From Vairimorpha apis BRL 01 (taxonomy: Eukaryota; Microsporidia; Nosematidae), in NCBI GenBank assembly GCA_000447185.1, contig KE647132.1, forward strand, positions 1 to 26,370: a stretch of 26,370 bases of DNA, in the 5' to 3' direction. The notes beneath the pieces are model-generated. The model was not told where the DNA came from, ran no database searches, and worked only from the letters and a program-made list of their open reading frames with translations. This document shows positions 10,035 through 20,408 of the stretch, in pieces (the stretch's first letter is position 1; each line of letters starts with the position of its first letter). Both the position numbers and the translations under genes were made by a program.

Positions 10035-10292
10035 ACAACAACTTTCCACAAAAAATATAGGAGTGAATTAAATTTAGACAGCCGAACCCAGGCATATATA
10101 CGAGCCAGAGTGCTTAAGATGACCTTAGAGAGTCTTTCTATGGAAGCCCGAAGAGGCGAAGTCATTATGGAAAATGAACAGGAGGTTACTGAGAAAGAAA
10201 ATTTGGAATCAAATATGTGCGAAAATCGCCCTATATCTATTTGTGATGATATATTAAAAAATAAAATTGAAATACCATTATACCCTAAATAA
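10035..10292 (+). pseudogene. RLE retrotransposon C-terminus (copy C), cut at left by the gap
   Basis: Open from the gap to TAA at 10290-10292. It contains FHKKYRSELNLDSRTQAYI, then LKMTLESLSMEARRG and an acidic tail ending IPLYPK. It aligns throughout with copy A (YHSKYRREFDIDNRIIAYI, then IESISFEYRQG) and is the least damaged of the five copies in this part. The KPD half and anything upstream are lost in the gap, so an intact element could exist there. Codons are less AT-biased than in host genes (for example CGA, ACC, CAG, GCC). The stop codon is followed almost immediately by duplicated unit copy 2, leaving hardly any 3' untranslated region, which is unusual and may reflect a chimeric join. 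Confidence 0.65.
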
Positions 10293-10294
10293 AT

Positions 10295-11596
10295 AATTTA
10301 TATGTTAAAACAAATGGTTTCTAAAAAATCTTGCATATATTCATGAGAAATCTGTTTTTTAAATAACACTAAAAATGTTATTTGTTTAAAATTTTCATGT
10401 TTTTTTTAATTTTAATATAAAAATCAATAAAATTGTCTCCTTAATGATTTTATTATTATTTGTCAATTATAAAACTTAAACATTTAATAAAACTTTAATT
10501 TTTTTTTGAATGAAACCAAAAGATAATTTATTATATACGATTGAAAGTTATTTCGAATATAATGAAGTACTCGATATGTATGCAATTAATTTTTATTCCA
10601 CATTTATGATGATAAACGACAATAGGATTTTTTATACGAAATTGTCTAAAGTTGCTAAATACAAAACAGGTCTTAGATTTACAATTGAAAATCAAATAAT
10701 GGATATTCCTTGTGAAAAAGATATTAAAAGATTAGTATTTCAATTTTTTAAAAATGTTAGTGAGAATACAGAGATTATAGATTTGACTCATATAATCGGT
10801 ACAGCAATTTTACATTTTGGTGGCCATTACTTTCTGATTTATTTATCTAATTCAAGTTATGGTGATTTCAGAAAAATGATGTTAAAAAGAATTGCTTTTT
10901 ATTTTTTCCTCATGATAAAAATAAAATTTTACTTGAACAATTTGATGATTTTAAATTTTATGTTAAAGATGGAAATATTTTAATACCTTTGGAAAATAAT
11001 TCTGATTTAGGAAGTGCTCTTTTTCATTTTAATTTTAGATTGAATGTTTATGTAAAATATGTCAAACTAAAAAAAAGTAAGAATATAAATAAAAAAGCAT
11101 GTTAATTGTATTTTAATAAAAAAATAAATTTGATTTTTAAACCAAACAATAATGTATTTATAGTTTAATAAGTATAAAAAATTTAAAAGTATTTTAATTT
11201 TTGATTTTGTTTTCGAATTAATTTTATAATGTAAAAATAGTATTTAATTAGAATTACTTTGTAATTTATATTTTTTCTTTTTAAATTTAAATTCAATAAA
11301 TTTTTATTAGTAAATATTTATAAATTTTCAGGGAATTTATATCCAAGTAAAAGTTTTATAACAAATAAGTTTCGATGATTATGCATGAACATATTCTTAT
11401 ATCGTATTTATAACATTTTTTGTAAAAATATATATATAGATAGATATATATTTAATTTTTTTAGAAATTAAAATACATTCAACACTTATTAATACAAAAA
11501 CATCAAAAATTTAAAAAATATTGATTAAATAAATTTATTTAACTATTTATTTTTTTAAATTAGTTGTAAAAGTGACTATAAAATTAAAAAATAATT
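10295..11596 (+). repeat. duplicated unit, copy 2
   Basis: Matches 8715-10014, including non-coding landmarks such as the ATATATAGATAGATATAT tract (9845-9865 and its counterpart near 11427-11450). Left flank: retrotransposon copy C. Right flank: unique AT-rich sequence. Copy 2 keeps the longer reading frame. Confidence 0.85.
10510..10983 (+). CDS. ubiquitin-specific-protease-like C-terminal half (copy 2), frame broken near its end
   Basis: 157 codons; the first 134 or so look genuine and the last 20 or so are out-of-frame read-through. Residues 8-22 (LYTIESYFEYNEVLD) resemble the substrate-binding region of USPs, and LTHIIGTAILHFGGHYFLIY (about 92-111) resembles the catalytic His box (GGHY). 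After a run-length change at about 10895-10906, the original frame continues to the stop at 11103-11105 with EQFDDFKFYVKDG, where the catalytic Asp of C19 peptidases would fall. About 40 residues separate His and Asp, more than usual, implying an insertion. No Cys box is seen upstream: an in-frame TGA directly precedes the ATG. Both copies share the last T-run defect, so either it predates the duplication or both suffer the same read error. No other family fits better, but the call rests on short motifs. Confidence 0.5.
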   Translation: MKPKDNLLYTIESYFEYNEVLDMYAINFYSTFMMINDNRIFYTKLSKVAKYKTGLRFTIENQIMDIPCEKDIKRLVFQFFKNVSENTEIIDLTHIIGTAILHFGGHYFLIYLSNSSYGDFRKMMLKRIAFYFFLMIKIKFYLNNLMILNFMLKMEIF

Positions 11597-11914
11597 AATG
11601 TAGTTTGATAAATTTACAATAAGTGATGATCATAAAAAATGTATAAATCTAAAAATTATTTATTAAAATTTTAAATATTTTTTTAATTAATATTTTAATT
11701 TTATAAATCATAATATTGTTATAAGTTTTTTTATCAAATATGTATTAATATATGTTCAAATATATATTAAGTTTAAAACTTTTAATATAAAATAGTTAAG
11801 AGCATTTTTTTGTAAATTAATATGTAACATAATATTATGTACATAAAATAGTTTAATGAATTATGCTGGTTATTAATTATAATTTGATTTTATCAGCTTC
11901 CACTCAAGACTGGC

Positions 11915-11934
11915 ATTGTAAAATGTCTTACAAT
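11915..11934. repeat. small hairpin in a GC-richer patch
   Basis: ATTGTAA (11915-11921), a 6-base loop and TTACAAT (11928-11934) form a perfect stem. It sits in an island of mixed composition (about 11893-11940) in otherwise nearly pure A/T sequence. It was examined as a tRNA candidate, but no T-loop or acceptor pairing was found. Confidence 0.45.
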
Positions 11935-12559
11935 TTCTGGTTACTTATATATTATATAAATATTAGTTTAAATAACTATAAATAGTTTAAATTTAAACAC
12001 AAATTTCAATAAATCTAATGTTTTATCAAAAATAGATCATAATTGTTTATATATTTCTAAAATTTAGTGAATTTACAAATATTTTTTATTGTTTTTTTTT
12101 AAATTAAAATAATCTTCAACTAAAAAATATATAAAATCACATGTTTTTAACATAAAATTTTTACATATCCAATAAATATTAAAAATGTAATATATAAATT
12201 TTTAATTGTTTTTTTTAAAAAAATTAATAAATTATAGGTTGTTTATTTAAACAACGAAATTTAAAAATTAAACAAAACACCATATTGATATATAAAAAAA
12301 TTAAAAAAAATAATATTTAGAACATTATCTTTTTTGGTGTATTAGAAAAAATTATTTAAATTATTTAATTACAATGCGTGATTTTTTTTATTATTTATAA
12401 AATTTAAAATTTAAATATAAATAAATAAATAAATAAGAAACATATTTAAAATTTCTTATTACTGTAAATTATTAGAAATAACAAATCAAATATGTTAAAA
12501 TAAAGATTTTTAATTTGTGTGTCAGAATCTCTAAAAATTTATATTTAATAAAAAATTTA

Positions 12560-12563
12560 CCCC
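12560..12563 (+). promoter_or_regulatory. CCC-type start signal of the cyclophilin gene
   Basis: CCCC within TTACCCCTTTC, 12 bases before the ATG. C-runs are very rare in this sequence, and the CCC/GGG-like motif shortly upstream of start codons is an established feature of microsporidian genes. It supports the ATG at 12576 as the true start. Confidence 0.7.
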
Positions 12564-12575
12564 TTTCAATAAATA

Positions 12576-13070
12576 ATGAGTAAATGTTTTTTTGAAATTT
12601 CAATAAATAACGAAGTAAAAGGTAAAATTATATTTAATTTATTTGATGATATAGTTCCAAAAACAACTAAAAATTTTAAAGAATTATGCAAAAAGACTAA
12701 ACCCGAAGGTTACAATAAATCAATTTTTCATCGTATAATACCAGGTTTTATGGCACAAGGTGGAGATTTTACTAAAGAAGATGGAACAGGTGGACGTTCT
12801 ATATATGGAAGTAAATTTGATGATGAAAATTTTATAAAAAAACACAATAAAAAATATTTATTGAGTATGGCTAATTGTGGAAAAAATACCAACGGTTCGC
12901 AGTTTTTTATTACATTTCAAAAAACTGAATGGTTAGATAATCAACATGTTGTTTTTGGAGAAGTCGTAGAAGGCGAAGATATAGTTAACTTAATGGAGAA
13001 ACAAGGATCATCTAATGGACGAGTTCAATCAAGAGTTCAGATTAGTGATTGTGGAGTATTAGAAGAATAA
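12576..13070 (+). CDS. cyclophilin A-type peptidyl-prolyl cis-trans isomerase
   Basis: 164 codons, full single-domain length. It catalyses cis-trans isomerisation of prolyl peptide bonds during protein folding; without a signal peptide or extra domain it should be cytosolic or nuclear. The active site is complete: [16 protein letters not shown] with R53, F58, M59 and Q61; [14 protein letters not shown] with F110; and [14 protein letters not shown] with W119 and H124. W119 is the residue that favours cyclosporin A binding. The start is well supported: the conserved N-terminal strand begins right after the ATG, and a CCCC signal lies 12 bases upstream. The frame is intact, unlike several neighbours, and codons are strongly AT-biased, as expected for a resident gene. 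No linked gene suggests a specialised role. Confidence 0.95.
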   Translation: MSKCFFEISINNEVKGKIIFNLFDDIVPKTTKNFKELCKKTKPEGYNKSIFHRIIPGFMAQGGDFTKEDGTGGRSIYGSKFDDENFIKKHNKKYLLSMANCGKNTNGSQFFITFQKTEWLDNQHVVFGEVVEGEDIVNLMEKQGSSNGRVQSRVQISDCGVLEE

Positions 13071-13223
13071 ACTTAATTTATTTTTTATATTGTTTTTTTA
13101 AAAAAGATTTTTTAGTTTTATTAATTTATAACTGTTTTAAAAATATATATTTTGAAAAAATTTTTAAAAAAATTATTATTTGTTTGTATATTTTTTTAAT
13201 AAAATTTTAGATTTATTTAAATT

Positions 13224-13828
13224 TTAAATTTTATTATTTAAAAGTTTATAAAAATTATTTTTATCACTCCAAGTGAATTTAACTTGATATCCACACATGT
13301 TTTTTAGCTCATAAGGATCATTACTGTCTTTGGCTTTCACATTTACTATATTATCATTTGATAGTATATTTAATAAATATTTAAACTTTGAACCATAACA
13401 AAAAACAGAATCATATTTAATGAAACAAACTGCATCTATTTTATATGGACATGAATATGTTAGAATTGATCTATTGTTAGTTCTTTCTCCTTCTACAAAT
13501 AATACACATGGTTTGTTAATTATTAAAACTTTTTTTAATTGCAAATCGTAAAACTCATAATTCCTTAGAAAATAAAAATATTTAATTTTAAATAATTTCT
13601 TAAGTATTAAAATGTCATAATCTGATGACGCATTGCATATCATTATTTCAATTTTATTTTTATTTTTATATTTGATTTTATTTTAAACAATACTAATGGA
13701 AACAAAAAAGATATTAAGTATAAAGGTAAATTTAATATAATCTTCCAAATTGATATTTTACGATAAGGTTGTTGAATAAACGGGTTTATACCTGTGCAGG
13801 GATCATTAAATTTTGAAAATTTTTCCAT
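13224..13828 (-). pseudogene. LOA1/Vps66-like lysophospholipid acyltransferase, frameshifted
   Basis: Two overlapping minus-strand frames, 13643-13828 and 13224-13643, read as one protein of about 200 residues. Part 1 starts MEKF with DPCTGINPF at residues 9-17, like the N-terminus of yeast LOA1/Vps66-type acyltransferases (acyl-CoA to lysophosphatidic acid, ER/lipid droplet), then a membrane segment at about 29-47. Part 2 has ICNASSDYDIL in the place of acyltransferase motif I (NHxxxxD) and FVEGERTNNRSIL at the place of motif III (EGxxxxxG/R). The frame changes in an A-rich tract (13646-13690); one extra A would join them. The motif-I His, the catalytic base, is Ala (GCG), so activity is doubtful even if the frame is whole. 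CCC lies 14 bases before the ATG. Either a sequencing slip in a real gene, or a decaying gene. Confidence 0.6.
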
Positions 13829-13842
13829 ATTTTAGTTTTTAA

Positions 13843-13845
13843 GGG
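13843..13845 (-). promoter_or_regulatory. CCC-type start signal of the acyltransferase-like gene
   Basis: GGG on the plus strand, read as TAGCCCTTAA on the minus strand, 14 bases upstream of the ATG at 13826-13828. Same type of signal as at the cyclophilin and myosin genes. Confidence 0.55.
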
Positions 13846-14449
13846 CTATGAAAATATAATCTACAATAAATTTTAAATAGTTAAAAATTTTAATTTAACT
13901 ATATTTGCATATCTATAAAAATCAAAAAACATATTGTTAACATTTTAGGAAAATTTAAAGAAAATCAATGATATTTATATCAATTTGATTTAAAATATAT
14001 ATATTTAATTATAAAAAAAATCATTTTAAAATCTATATCTTTATTATTTTTCAAAAGATATTTCAAATTTTATTATTTTACTTTATATGATAAACAAAAT
14101 AAAAAATTTAACGCAATGCATTATGAATAAAATCATTTATATTATTTTTTATGTTGTTTATTAGTATAAAAAATTTATTTAATAAGATATCTTTACACTG
14201 TTTTTATTTTTTAAGATTAATAAAATAATTATTAAACTTCAAATTTTTAAAAGATAAATTAAAAATTAATACAATTAATTTATTTTTATTAATTATATTA
14301 AAATTACTTTTTTTTGATTTTCAAGGGCATTATAAATTAAGACTTTTAATGCAACACTACCGAAATATTAAAGTATTATTAAAAATATTTAAATTTATAC
14401 ATATTTAATAATCATTAAAAAACCAAATTAAAATAACAATTTTATTTAT
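13846..14449. other. AT-rich spacer between two minus-strand genes
   Basis: No coding frame recognised. A slightly mixed patch at about 14325-14362 contains GGGCATTA and TAATGC, a 6-bp inverted repeat. Nothing else was noted. Confidence 0.5.
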
Positions 14450-14955
14450 TTATTTTATTTTTTTTGTTTTTCGTTTTGTTCTTTTATTGGTAGTCTTAAT
14501 TATAAAATTTTGATGATTCTCTTCATCATTATAATCATATTCTATATTAATTGTACATTTTCTTTTAGATTTTGAATTTATTTTTTGTTTATCTTTAAAA
14601 TCATCATAAAATTTAATCATTTGTTCATTTCTTAATTTTAAAAGATTTTTATTTCTTTGTCTAATACAATATTCAGCAAAAATTTTTGGGAGTCCTATAA
14701 GCCCTTTATAAAAGTTTACATTTTCTTTTTTTGATTTTTGTTTTAATAAATAAACTAAAACATCGACTGCTTCTTTTTCTGCAATATCAAATTTATTTTT
14801 TCTTTCTGTTCATTCATCATTCTTAATTCAATTTGTTTTTCAATATCTGTTGTAAAAGTATTACTTTTTACTTCATTTGTGTAATCTGTTTTCGCTCGTT
14901 TGACACCTTGCATATTGTAAGAAAAACAAATCAATTTATCTATAATTTGAAACAA
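14450..14955 (-). pseudogene. Lys/Glu-rich protein of unknown family, one frameshift
   Basis: The minus-strand frame 14755-14955 begins MFQIIDKLICFSYNMQGVKR and leaves coding-like sequence near 14800-14810, at an A-run. The adjacent frame then stays open to TAA at 14450-14452 and encodes DIAEKEAVDVLVYLLKQKSK, then FYKGLIGLPKIFAEYCIRQR and a basic tail (NKRTKRKTKK). One extra A in the AAAGAAAAAATAAA tract would join both halves into about 168 residues. M15 (MQGVKRAKTDYTNEV) could be the real start. The central part looks helical and charged, with a short hydrophobic core (GLIGLPKIF). The Lys/Arg-rich end could be a nuclear localisation signal or RNA-binding. No family recognised. The second half was found by translating the minus strand by eye and is long enough to be convincing. 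Confidence 0.5.
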
Positions 14956-17378
14956 AATTTAATATATATAAAAAAAATTTAAAATGTCAAATATTTTACA
15001 GTTAATTTAAAAAGCATATGTAAATCGTATTAGCTGGATTAATTTAAATTTTTGTTTTATCATTATATTCTTATTAATTAAATCATATTTTAAACCCAAT
15101 TAATAATCAAAAAAACTTAAATATTCAAAAATAAATTATTGATTAAAAACTAAAATTTAAGTAGTATATTTATAAAAATTATTTACATTAATACAAATTC
15201 TAAAAATATGTTAAAATTTTATAATACATAAATTACAATCCATTTATACCATAATATTTATCAAAAAAATTTATTAAAATTATTAGTTTTTTTTTAATAA
15301 TTCCATTGTAACATAAAAATTTTAATAAAACAATTTTGAAAAAATTAGTTTGATTCTTTTTTTGATTAGATTTATTTATTGTTTGATTGGATTGTAAAAT
15401 ATTATAATCATAATAGAATATACGTTTTTATTACATTTTACTTTAATTTTAATATAAATGTGTTATTTTGTAAATTTTTATAAAATTAAATCTTTAAAAC
15501 CATATTTTTAAAACATGAGATACTTTAAATTTTTATTTTTTTTGCTATTTAGAGAAAGAATTTTAAAAACTTTTATTTTTTATTATGTTTATATCATTAA
15601 TATGTTTAATAATTTTGTTTTGACTTAATCACATTTTAATATATAAAAAATGCTTTTAAAAATTACTTTTCATCTAAAAAATAAAATTTTTTAATTTTCT
15701 TGCCATAACTACTTCATAAAAAATTTTATTATGTTTTAATTTATAGCTTAATATTTATTATAATTTTTTAAATTTTTTAATTTAAAAAAATTATGTTTCA
15801 ATAAATTGCTAATATTTATTATTTAAAATTTTTTTAATATTTAACAATATATTTTAATAATAATTTTTTGTTTAAAAATATTGAATTGTTTTATATTTAT
15901 TTAGAAATATTTATATGGTTTTTTAAAAATATTTTTTGAGGTTTTAATTTTTTAATTTTATTTTATTAAAAGAAATTAGCATATTAAATTTATATTTTAT
16001 CTAAAAACTGCAAAATTAATCGTTTTTTTAAATTAAAATTTATTAATGAGACTAAATATCTATAAATTATGTAATATTAATTTAAAAAACAATTTGATTT
16101 TTTCTTTTTTATTAAAATATGTAATTTTATTTACCGTATTCATTTTTTAATAATATAAAAATACAAATAAATTTTGATATTTTATAAAATCGTTATAATC
16201 AAAATTTATTTTTACCACAAATATGAAAATCAAAATCGTGTTATAAAGTTTTAAAAATAAAAATAGGATTTTTCTATTTTACAATATAAAATTTTTAAAT
16301 AATAATGCACATAAATAAGATTAAAATTTGATTATGTTTTAAAACAAATTATTTAAACCTACATATTTATTATTTTGTTTTCATTTAACAACAATATTAT
16401 GATGAATATCTCATGTATTTTATTATTAACACATCAGCACATCATTTTTAATTTTGGAAAAACTAATTACAAGTATCAATTTAAAGTGCATCTCATAAAT
16501 TTAACTACTTTAGTTTTAAATTATGTATTTAAAGCAACAATTTTAGAAATTTTAATGTACATACAAAATAATTAATTTATATACATATTATAATCAAAAA
16601 TTTTATGTTTTTTATTTGATATCAGAATTTAATTATCAAAAAACATATTTTGTTTTTATATTTTGACATTATCATTTAGCTAGATTATTTACTTTTTTAA
16701 AATTAATAGTTTGCTTTTGAATATGTGATTTAAATTTTATATATTGTTATGTTTTTTTGCATTTAAAATATTTTTATTAATTTTTTTATGTTTATTTTTT
16801 AGATTTGAAAAATTTCAATAATAATAATATTTTATTCAATTTTTTTAAAAAATCCATTTACATATTTAGTTTTACATTTTTAAAAAGAATTTAATTATTA
16901 AAAAAGTAAAAGTTTTTTTTATAAATTTTGTTTTTTAGACTTTTAAATATTTAAAAAAATATTTTTATATATTTTGCTTTGTTTAAAGAGGTGAAACTGA
17001 AGTATGACAAACAAATAACTAAATGATATAATGAGCTCTTAAATTAAATATTTATATATTATAAATCGAATCGTATTAATATTTACAATATTATAAAGTC
17101 TATTTTCAAATATAATTTAATAATATTATTTTATATTTTAATATTTATGTAATAAAAAATAAATATCTTTAAAATTTATAAAAAAATTGGATAAAAATAT
17201 TTAATATGTTATAATAAAATTTTACAATAATTAACAATTTAAAAACTTTTGATTTTTATTAATGACAACTAAAATTTGCATATAAATTTTATTTAAATTT
17301 AAGATTATAGTTAAATTAAAAATAAAAATCTATTAATTAAATATATTACATTATTAAAAAACTTAAAATAATATTATT
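14956..17378. other. long AT-rich spacer
   Basis: More than 2.4 kb without a supported gene. Frames of up to about 65 codons occur (for example from 16375, with a TTG start) but have no family features, and their composition matches the surrounding spacer. The one relatively GC-richer stretch is 16987-17040, which has a related copy at 20409-20450. Confidence 0.5.
16987..17030 (+). repeat. dispersed short repeat, copy 1
   Basis: Begins AGAGGTGAAACTGAAGTATG and resembles 20409-20450 (AGAGGTGTAACTGAATTTTA), continuing with AAATAACTA and ATAAT-like sequence. Roughly four bases in five agree by eye over about 43 bases. Both stand out from nearly pure A/T flanks. Possibly remains of a mobile element. 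Confidence 0.35.
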
Positions 17379-18531
17379 TTAATTAAATATTAAAAATAGA
17401 ATAAAAAATCCTAATATAATAGAACTTGCAAGTAGTTTATTCTTCTTTAAAAAAGTTACTATTAATAAAACTAAAATTAAGCTGATACTTGATATCAATA
17501 AATTATTAGAGAAAGAATTAATTATACTTGAACTATCGGAACTTGAAGACAAATAATTTTGAGAAAGACTTGGTTTTGTTAAATGCAAACTTTTTATATA
17601 ATCATCATAAAAAGGTAATTTAAAATCTTCATTTTGTATAGATCTTACTGTTCGATTTTTTCCGTAATATTGTTTTTTAATTTATGATATCTCTCTTTGT
17701 TATGTAAACGATTTTGTTCCAAAATTTTTTCATATAATTGAATTAACTTTTTTTGTTCTTCTTCTTTAGTAAGTTTTTCTCTAGTGATATATTTACATAT
17801 ATAAGGTTTTTTAATACTATGATCACACATACGTTTATTAAAAAAAAATTTATGTTCATTATCACTATAACTATTAATAGTTGGAATTAAATTTAATGTT
17901 TTTCGTAATATAAATTCTATATTATTAATCTTTCTTTCATCACATTTAAATACATTCATTTGATCAATTAATGATAAACAATCATATTCTTCTTTACAAA
18001 TATCTCCCAACATATCAGATATACAAAAAAGCTTATCATTCGAAATTGAACCATTACAATAATCGTTTATAGAATGTTCTATATTAAATTCACCACAATG
18101 TACACTATAAGGATGTACAGTTTTATACAAATCATTATACAAACATTCATTTGTATTTTTTAATGTATATAAATGATAAGTGCAATCAATATCATTAGTT
18201 TCATTTAAATTTTTTAAATCATAATATTCGCAAGAATTGTCAAAATCAGAAAGTTTTAGATTTCCATAATCATTACATTTATAAAAACGTTTTATTAATT
18301 TATTCATGCATTTTGGAAATGTCTCAATTGATCCTTTTGTAAAATAAGATTCAAGATTTTTGATTTTACACACACCATTAAAATATTTAATTTGTTGCAA
18401 AATATACTTTAGTAATTCATTTTTTTTATTTTACAGTTATGAAATTTTTCTTCTTGTTCGGTATTTAATATTTGTAAATTGTTTTCATTGGTCTTTATAT
18501 CTAAAGAATTATGGGTATTACTATGAGTCAT
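17379..18531 (-). pseudogene. Cys-rich protein with hydrophobic C-terminal tail, two frameshifts
   Basis: Three consecutive minus-strand frames form one protein of about 384 residues. The ATG at 18529-18531 opens MTHSNTHNSLDIKTNENN; the frame shifts in an A8 run (18420-18427); the main part continues to 17648 and holds at least 14 cysteines (FPKC, FYKC, NSC, CTYH, HCGEF, DYCNG, CKEEYDC) and a helical EEEQKKLIQLYEKILEQNRL segment; it shifts again in an A6 run (17656-17661). The last part has a Ser-rich linker (NYLSSSSDSSS) and two hydrophobic stretches separated by KKNK. One extra A in each run restores a single frame. The Cys-rich part suggests a disulfide-bonded or metal-binding domain held to a membrane by the tail, but no signal peptide is seen. 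Family not recognised; possibly lineage-specific. Whether the shifts are errors or decay is unknown. Confidence 0.55.
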
Positions 18532-19360
18532 GAGGATAACAAAAAAATTTATATTTATATTTTATCTAAATTAAATAATTGAAAAAAATAAATTAAAATA
18601 TTTTTATAAATAATAAATAATATTTAATGTTGTATTTTTAGTATTTTTATAGATTTTCAAATTAAAGTTTTTTATTAGTAACAAATAAATTAAAAAGTGC
18701 TTTTATAATACTTTAAAAATTAATAAATAAAATTTTAAGGTATTGTTTAAAATTATTTGGTTTTATTAATATTTTAAAAAAAAATTAGATTTTTTTCTTA
18801 TGAAAAGCATTATTATAAAGTTATTAAAAATATGATTATAATTTTTAAAAATATATTAAATTTTTGATTAACCTTTTAAAAAAAATTTATTTTAATTGCT
18901 TTATTAATTAAATATATTAATAATAACATTCTCTTTTAAACTAAAATGTATATTCATATTATTAATTTTTTTAATTTAAATAATTTTTAATTATGAAGAT
19001 CTTTTTTAGAATATGCATATATAAATATTTACTTCTATATAAATTATTAATTAGAATTTTTACGGTTTTTAAAATTACTATTTTTTTATTATTTGGCTAA
19101 TTACAATTTTTAAATATCTTATCTTTTATTTTTTATTGATTAAATAAATTAAAAAAATATTAAATCTACATCTTTTCTAAAAAAATTTATACATAAACTT
19201 TTTAATGTTAAAAAGTTTAAATAATCATATATTAAATGTTTATCTTAAAAACTTATTTTTAATATTTGAAATTATATTTTTAATAGATAGTATTTCTTTT
19301 ATTTATCTAAAAAATATATTTAACATTTAAAATCATTATATTTGTGATAGTATTTTTTAA

Positions 19361-19427
19361 TAAAAAACCATAATATATTAAAAAAAACAATTATTTTAAG
19401 AATTTTATTTAATCATTATGGTTTTTA
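19361..19427. repeat. inverted repeat with a ~40-base spacer
   Basis: TAAAAAACCATAAT (19361-19374) pairs with ATTATGGTTTTTA (19415-19427), 13 bp with one bulged A. The rare CC/GG pair in both arms makes chance a little less likely than for pure A/T stems. Could be a foldback element or a transcript-end hairpin. Confidence 0.5.
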
Positions 19428-19652
19428 ATATATAATAAACCAACCTAAATAAAGAATTAATTTTGTATAAAAATTTATATGATAAAAATAAAATTTCGAT
19501 TATGTTAAAAATAAATTATTATTAACATATTATTTTTAAAAAATTTTATCATCAATCATTATTATAAAAAAATTTATTTATTTATTTATATTTTTTAAAA
19601 AAAGTTTTATTGGATATTTTAAAACTTTTAAAAATTTATTGAACCTGATAAA

Positions 19653-19885
19653 TATCAAAATTTAAATTTTAAAAAATTGATTTAAAATACAACAAATAAA
19701 TTAATATCAAATAAGTTAATATTATAAAAATATCAAAATTTAAATTTTAAAATTATTTGATTTTTAATATAACAAATAATTTTTTATCATATAAGTTAAT
19801 ATTATGAAAAATTTTAAATTATGAAAGTAATTGAACAAAGATATAACAAATAATTTATAATCAAAAAAATTAATATTATAAATTT
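19653..19885 (+). repeat. imperfect tandem repeat, about three units of ~78 bp
   Basis: TATCAAAATTTAAATTTTAA begins at 19653 and again at 19731. Each unit continues with (A)ACAAATAA and ATAAGTTAATATTAT. A third, more diverged unit (about 19811-19885) shares ATAACAAATAATTTATAATC and TTAATATTATAA. Non-coding. Confidence 0.65.
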
Positions 19886-20408
19886 GTTTGTTATAAGAAT
19901 ATTTGTTTTTAATATCAATGATATTTTTTATTATCAATTATTTTTATTTATTACTATTTTTTTTATTAAATGAATATTTTTTTATAAATATATCATAGTA
20001 TAAAAATGTTTTAAATGTTTATATTTTGATAAAACTTTTTTGTTCTTCTTATAAACAATGGTAAGCTATTTAAATTAAATAATATATTAATATGAAAAAT
20101 AAATATTTTTGATAAATTATAAAAACACACACAATAAAATTTAATATTTACAAAGTATAAATAATTTTCAAATTTTAAAATAATTTACTATAATAAAATA
20201 ATAATATTTAATTTAAGACATCAAAAAAAAAAATAATAAAAATTACAATTTAGATAAAAAAATAATGTTAAATTAAAATTATAAATTATCATATAATTAA
20301 TCGAATTAAAACAATTATTTTCTTTGAATTTTTTAAATAAATTTTTAAAAAATATTTAAAATTTTAAAAAAAATTAAACAATAAACAAAATCAAAAGCTT
20401 ACCTAACA

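Larger units (their letters stand above)
11597..12575. other. AT-rich spacer with GC-richer hairpin patch and AAAT microsatellite
   Basis: No coding frame recognised. A patch at about 11893-11940 is clearly less AT-rich and holds a perfect 7-bp hairpin. An (AAAT)n run lies at about 12412-12437. The last 20 bases hold the cyclophilin start signal. Confidence 0.5.

Noticed and set aside
11893..11940. tRNA candidate
   Set aside because: One stem-loop only; no T-arm consensus, no acceptor pairing, and the loop size is wrong for an anticodon arm.
12412..12437. Telomere-like repeat
   Set aside because: A plain AAAT microsatellite with no G-rich telomeric unit, and not at a sequence end.
16375..16575. 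66-codon plus-strand frame in the gene desert
   Set aside because: It starts with TTG, has spacer-like composition, no motif and no start signal; frames of this length are expected by chance.
19653..19885. CRISPR array
   Set aside because: Units are direct, diverged and adjacent without unique spacers, and the organism is eukaryotic.
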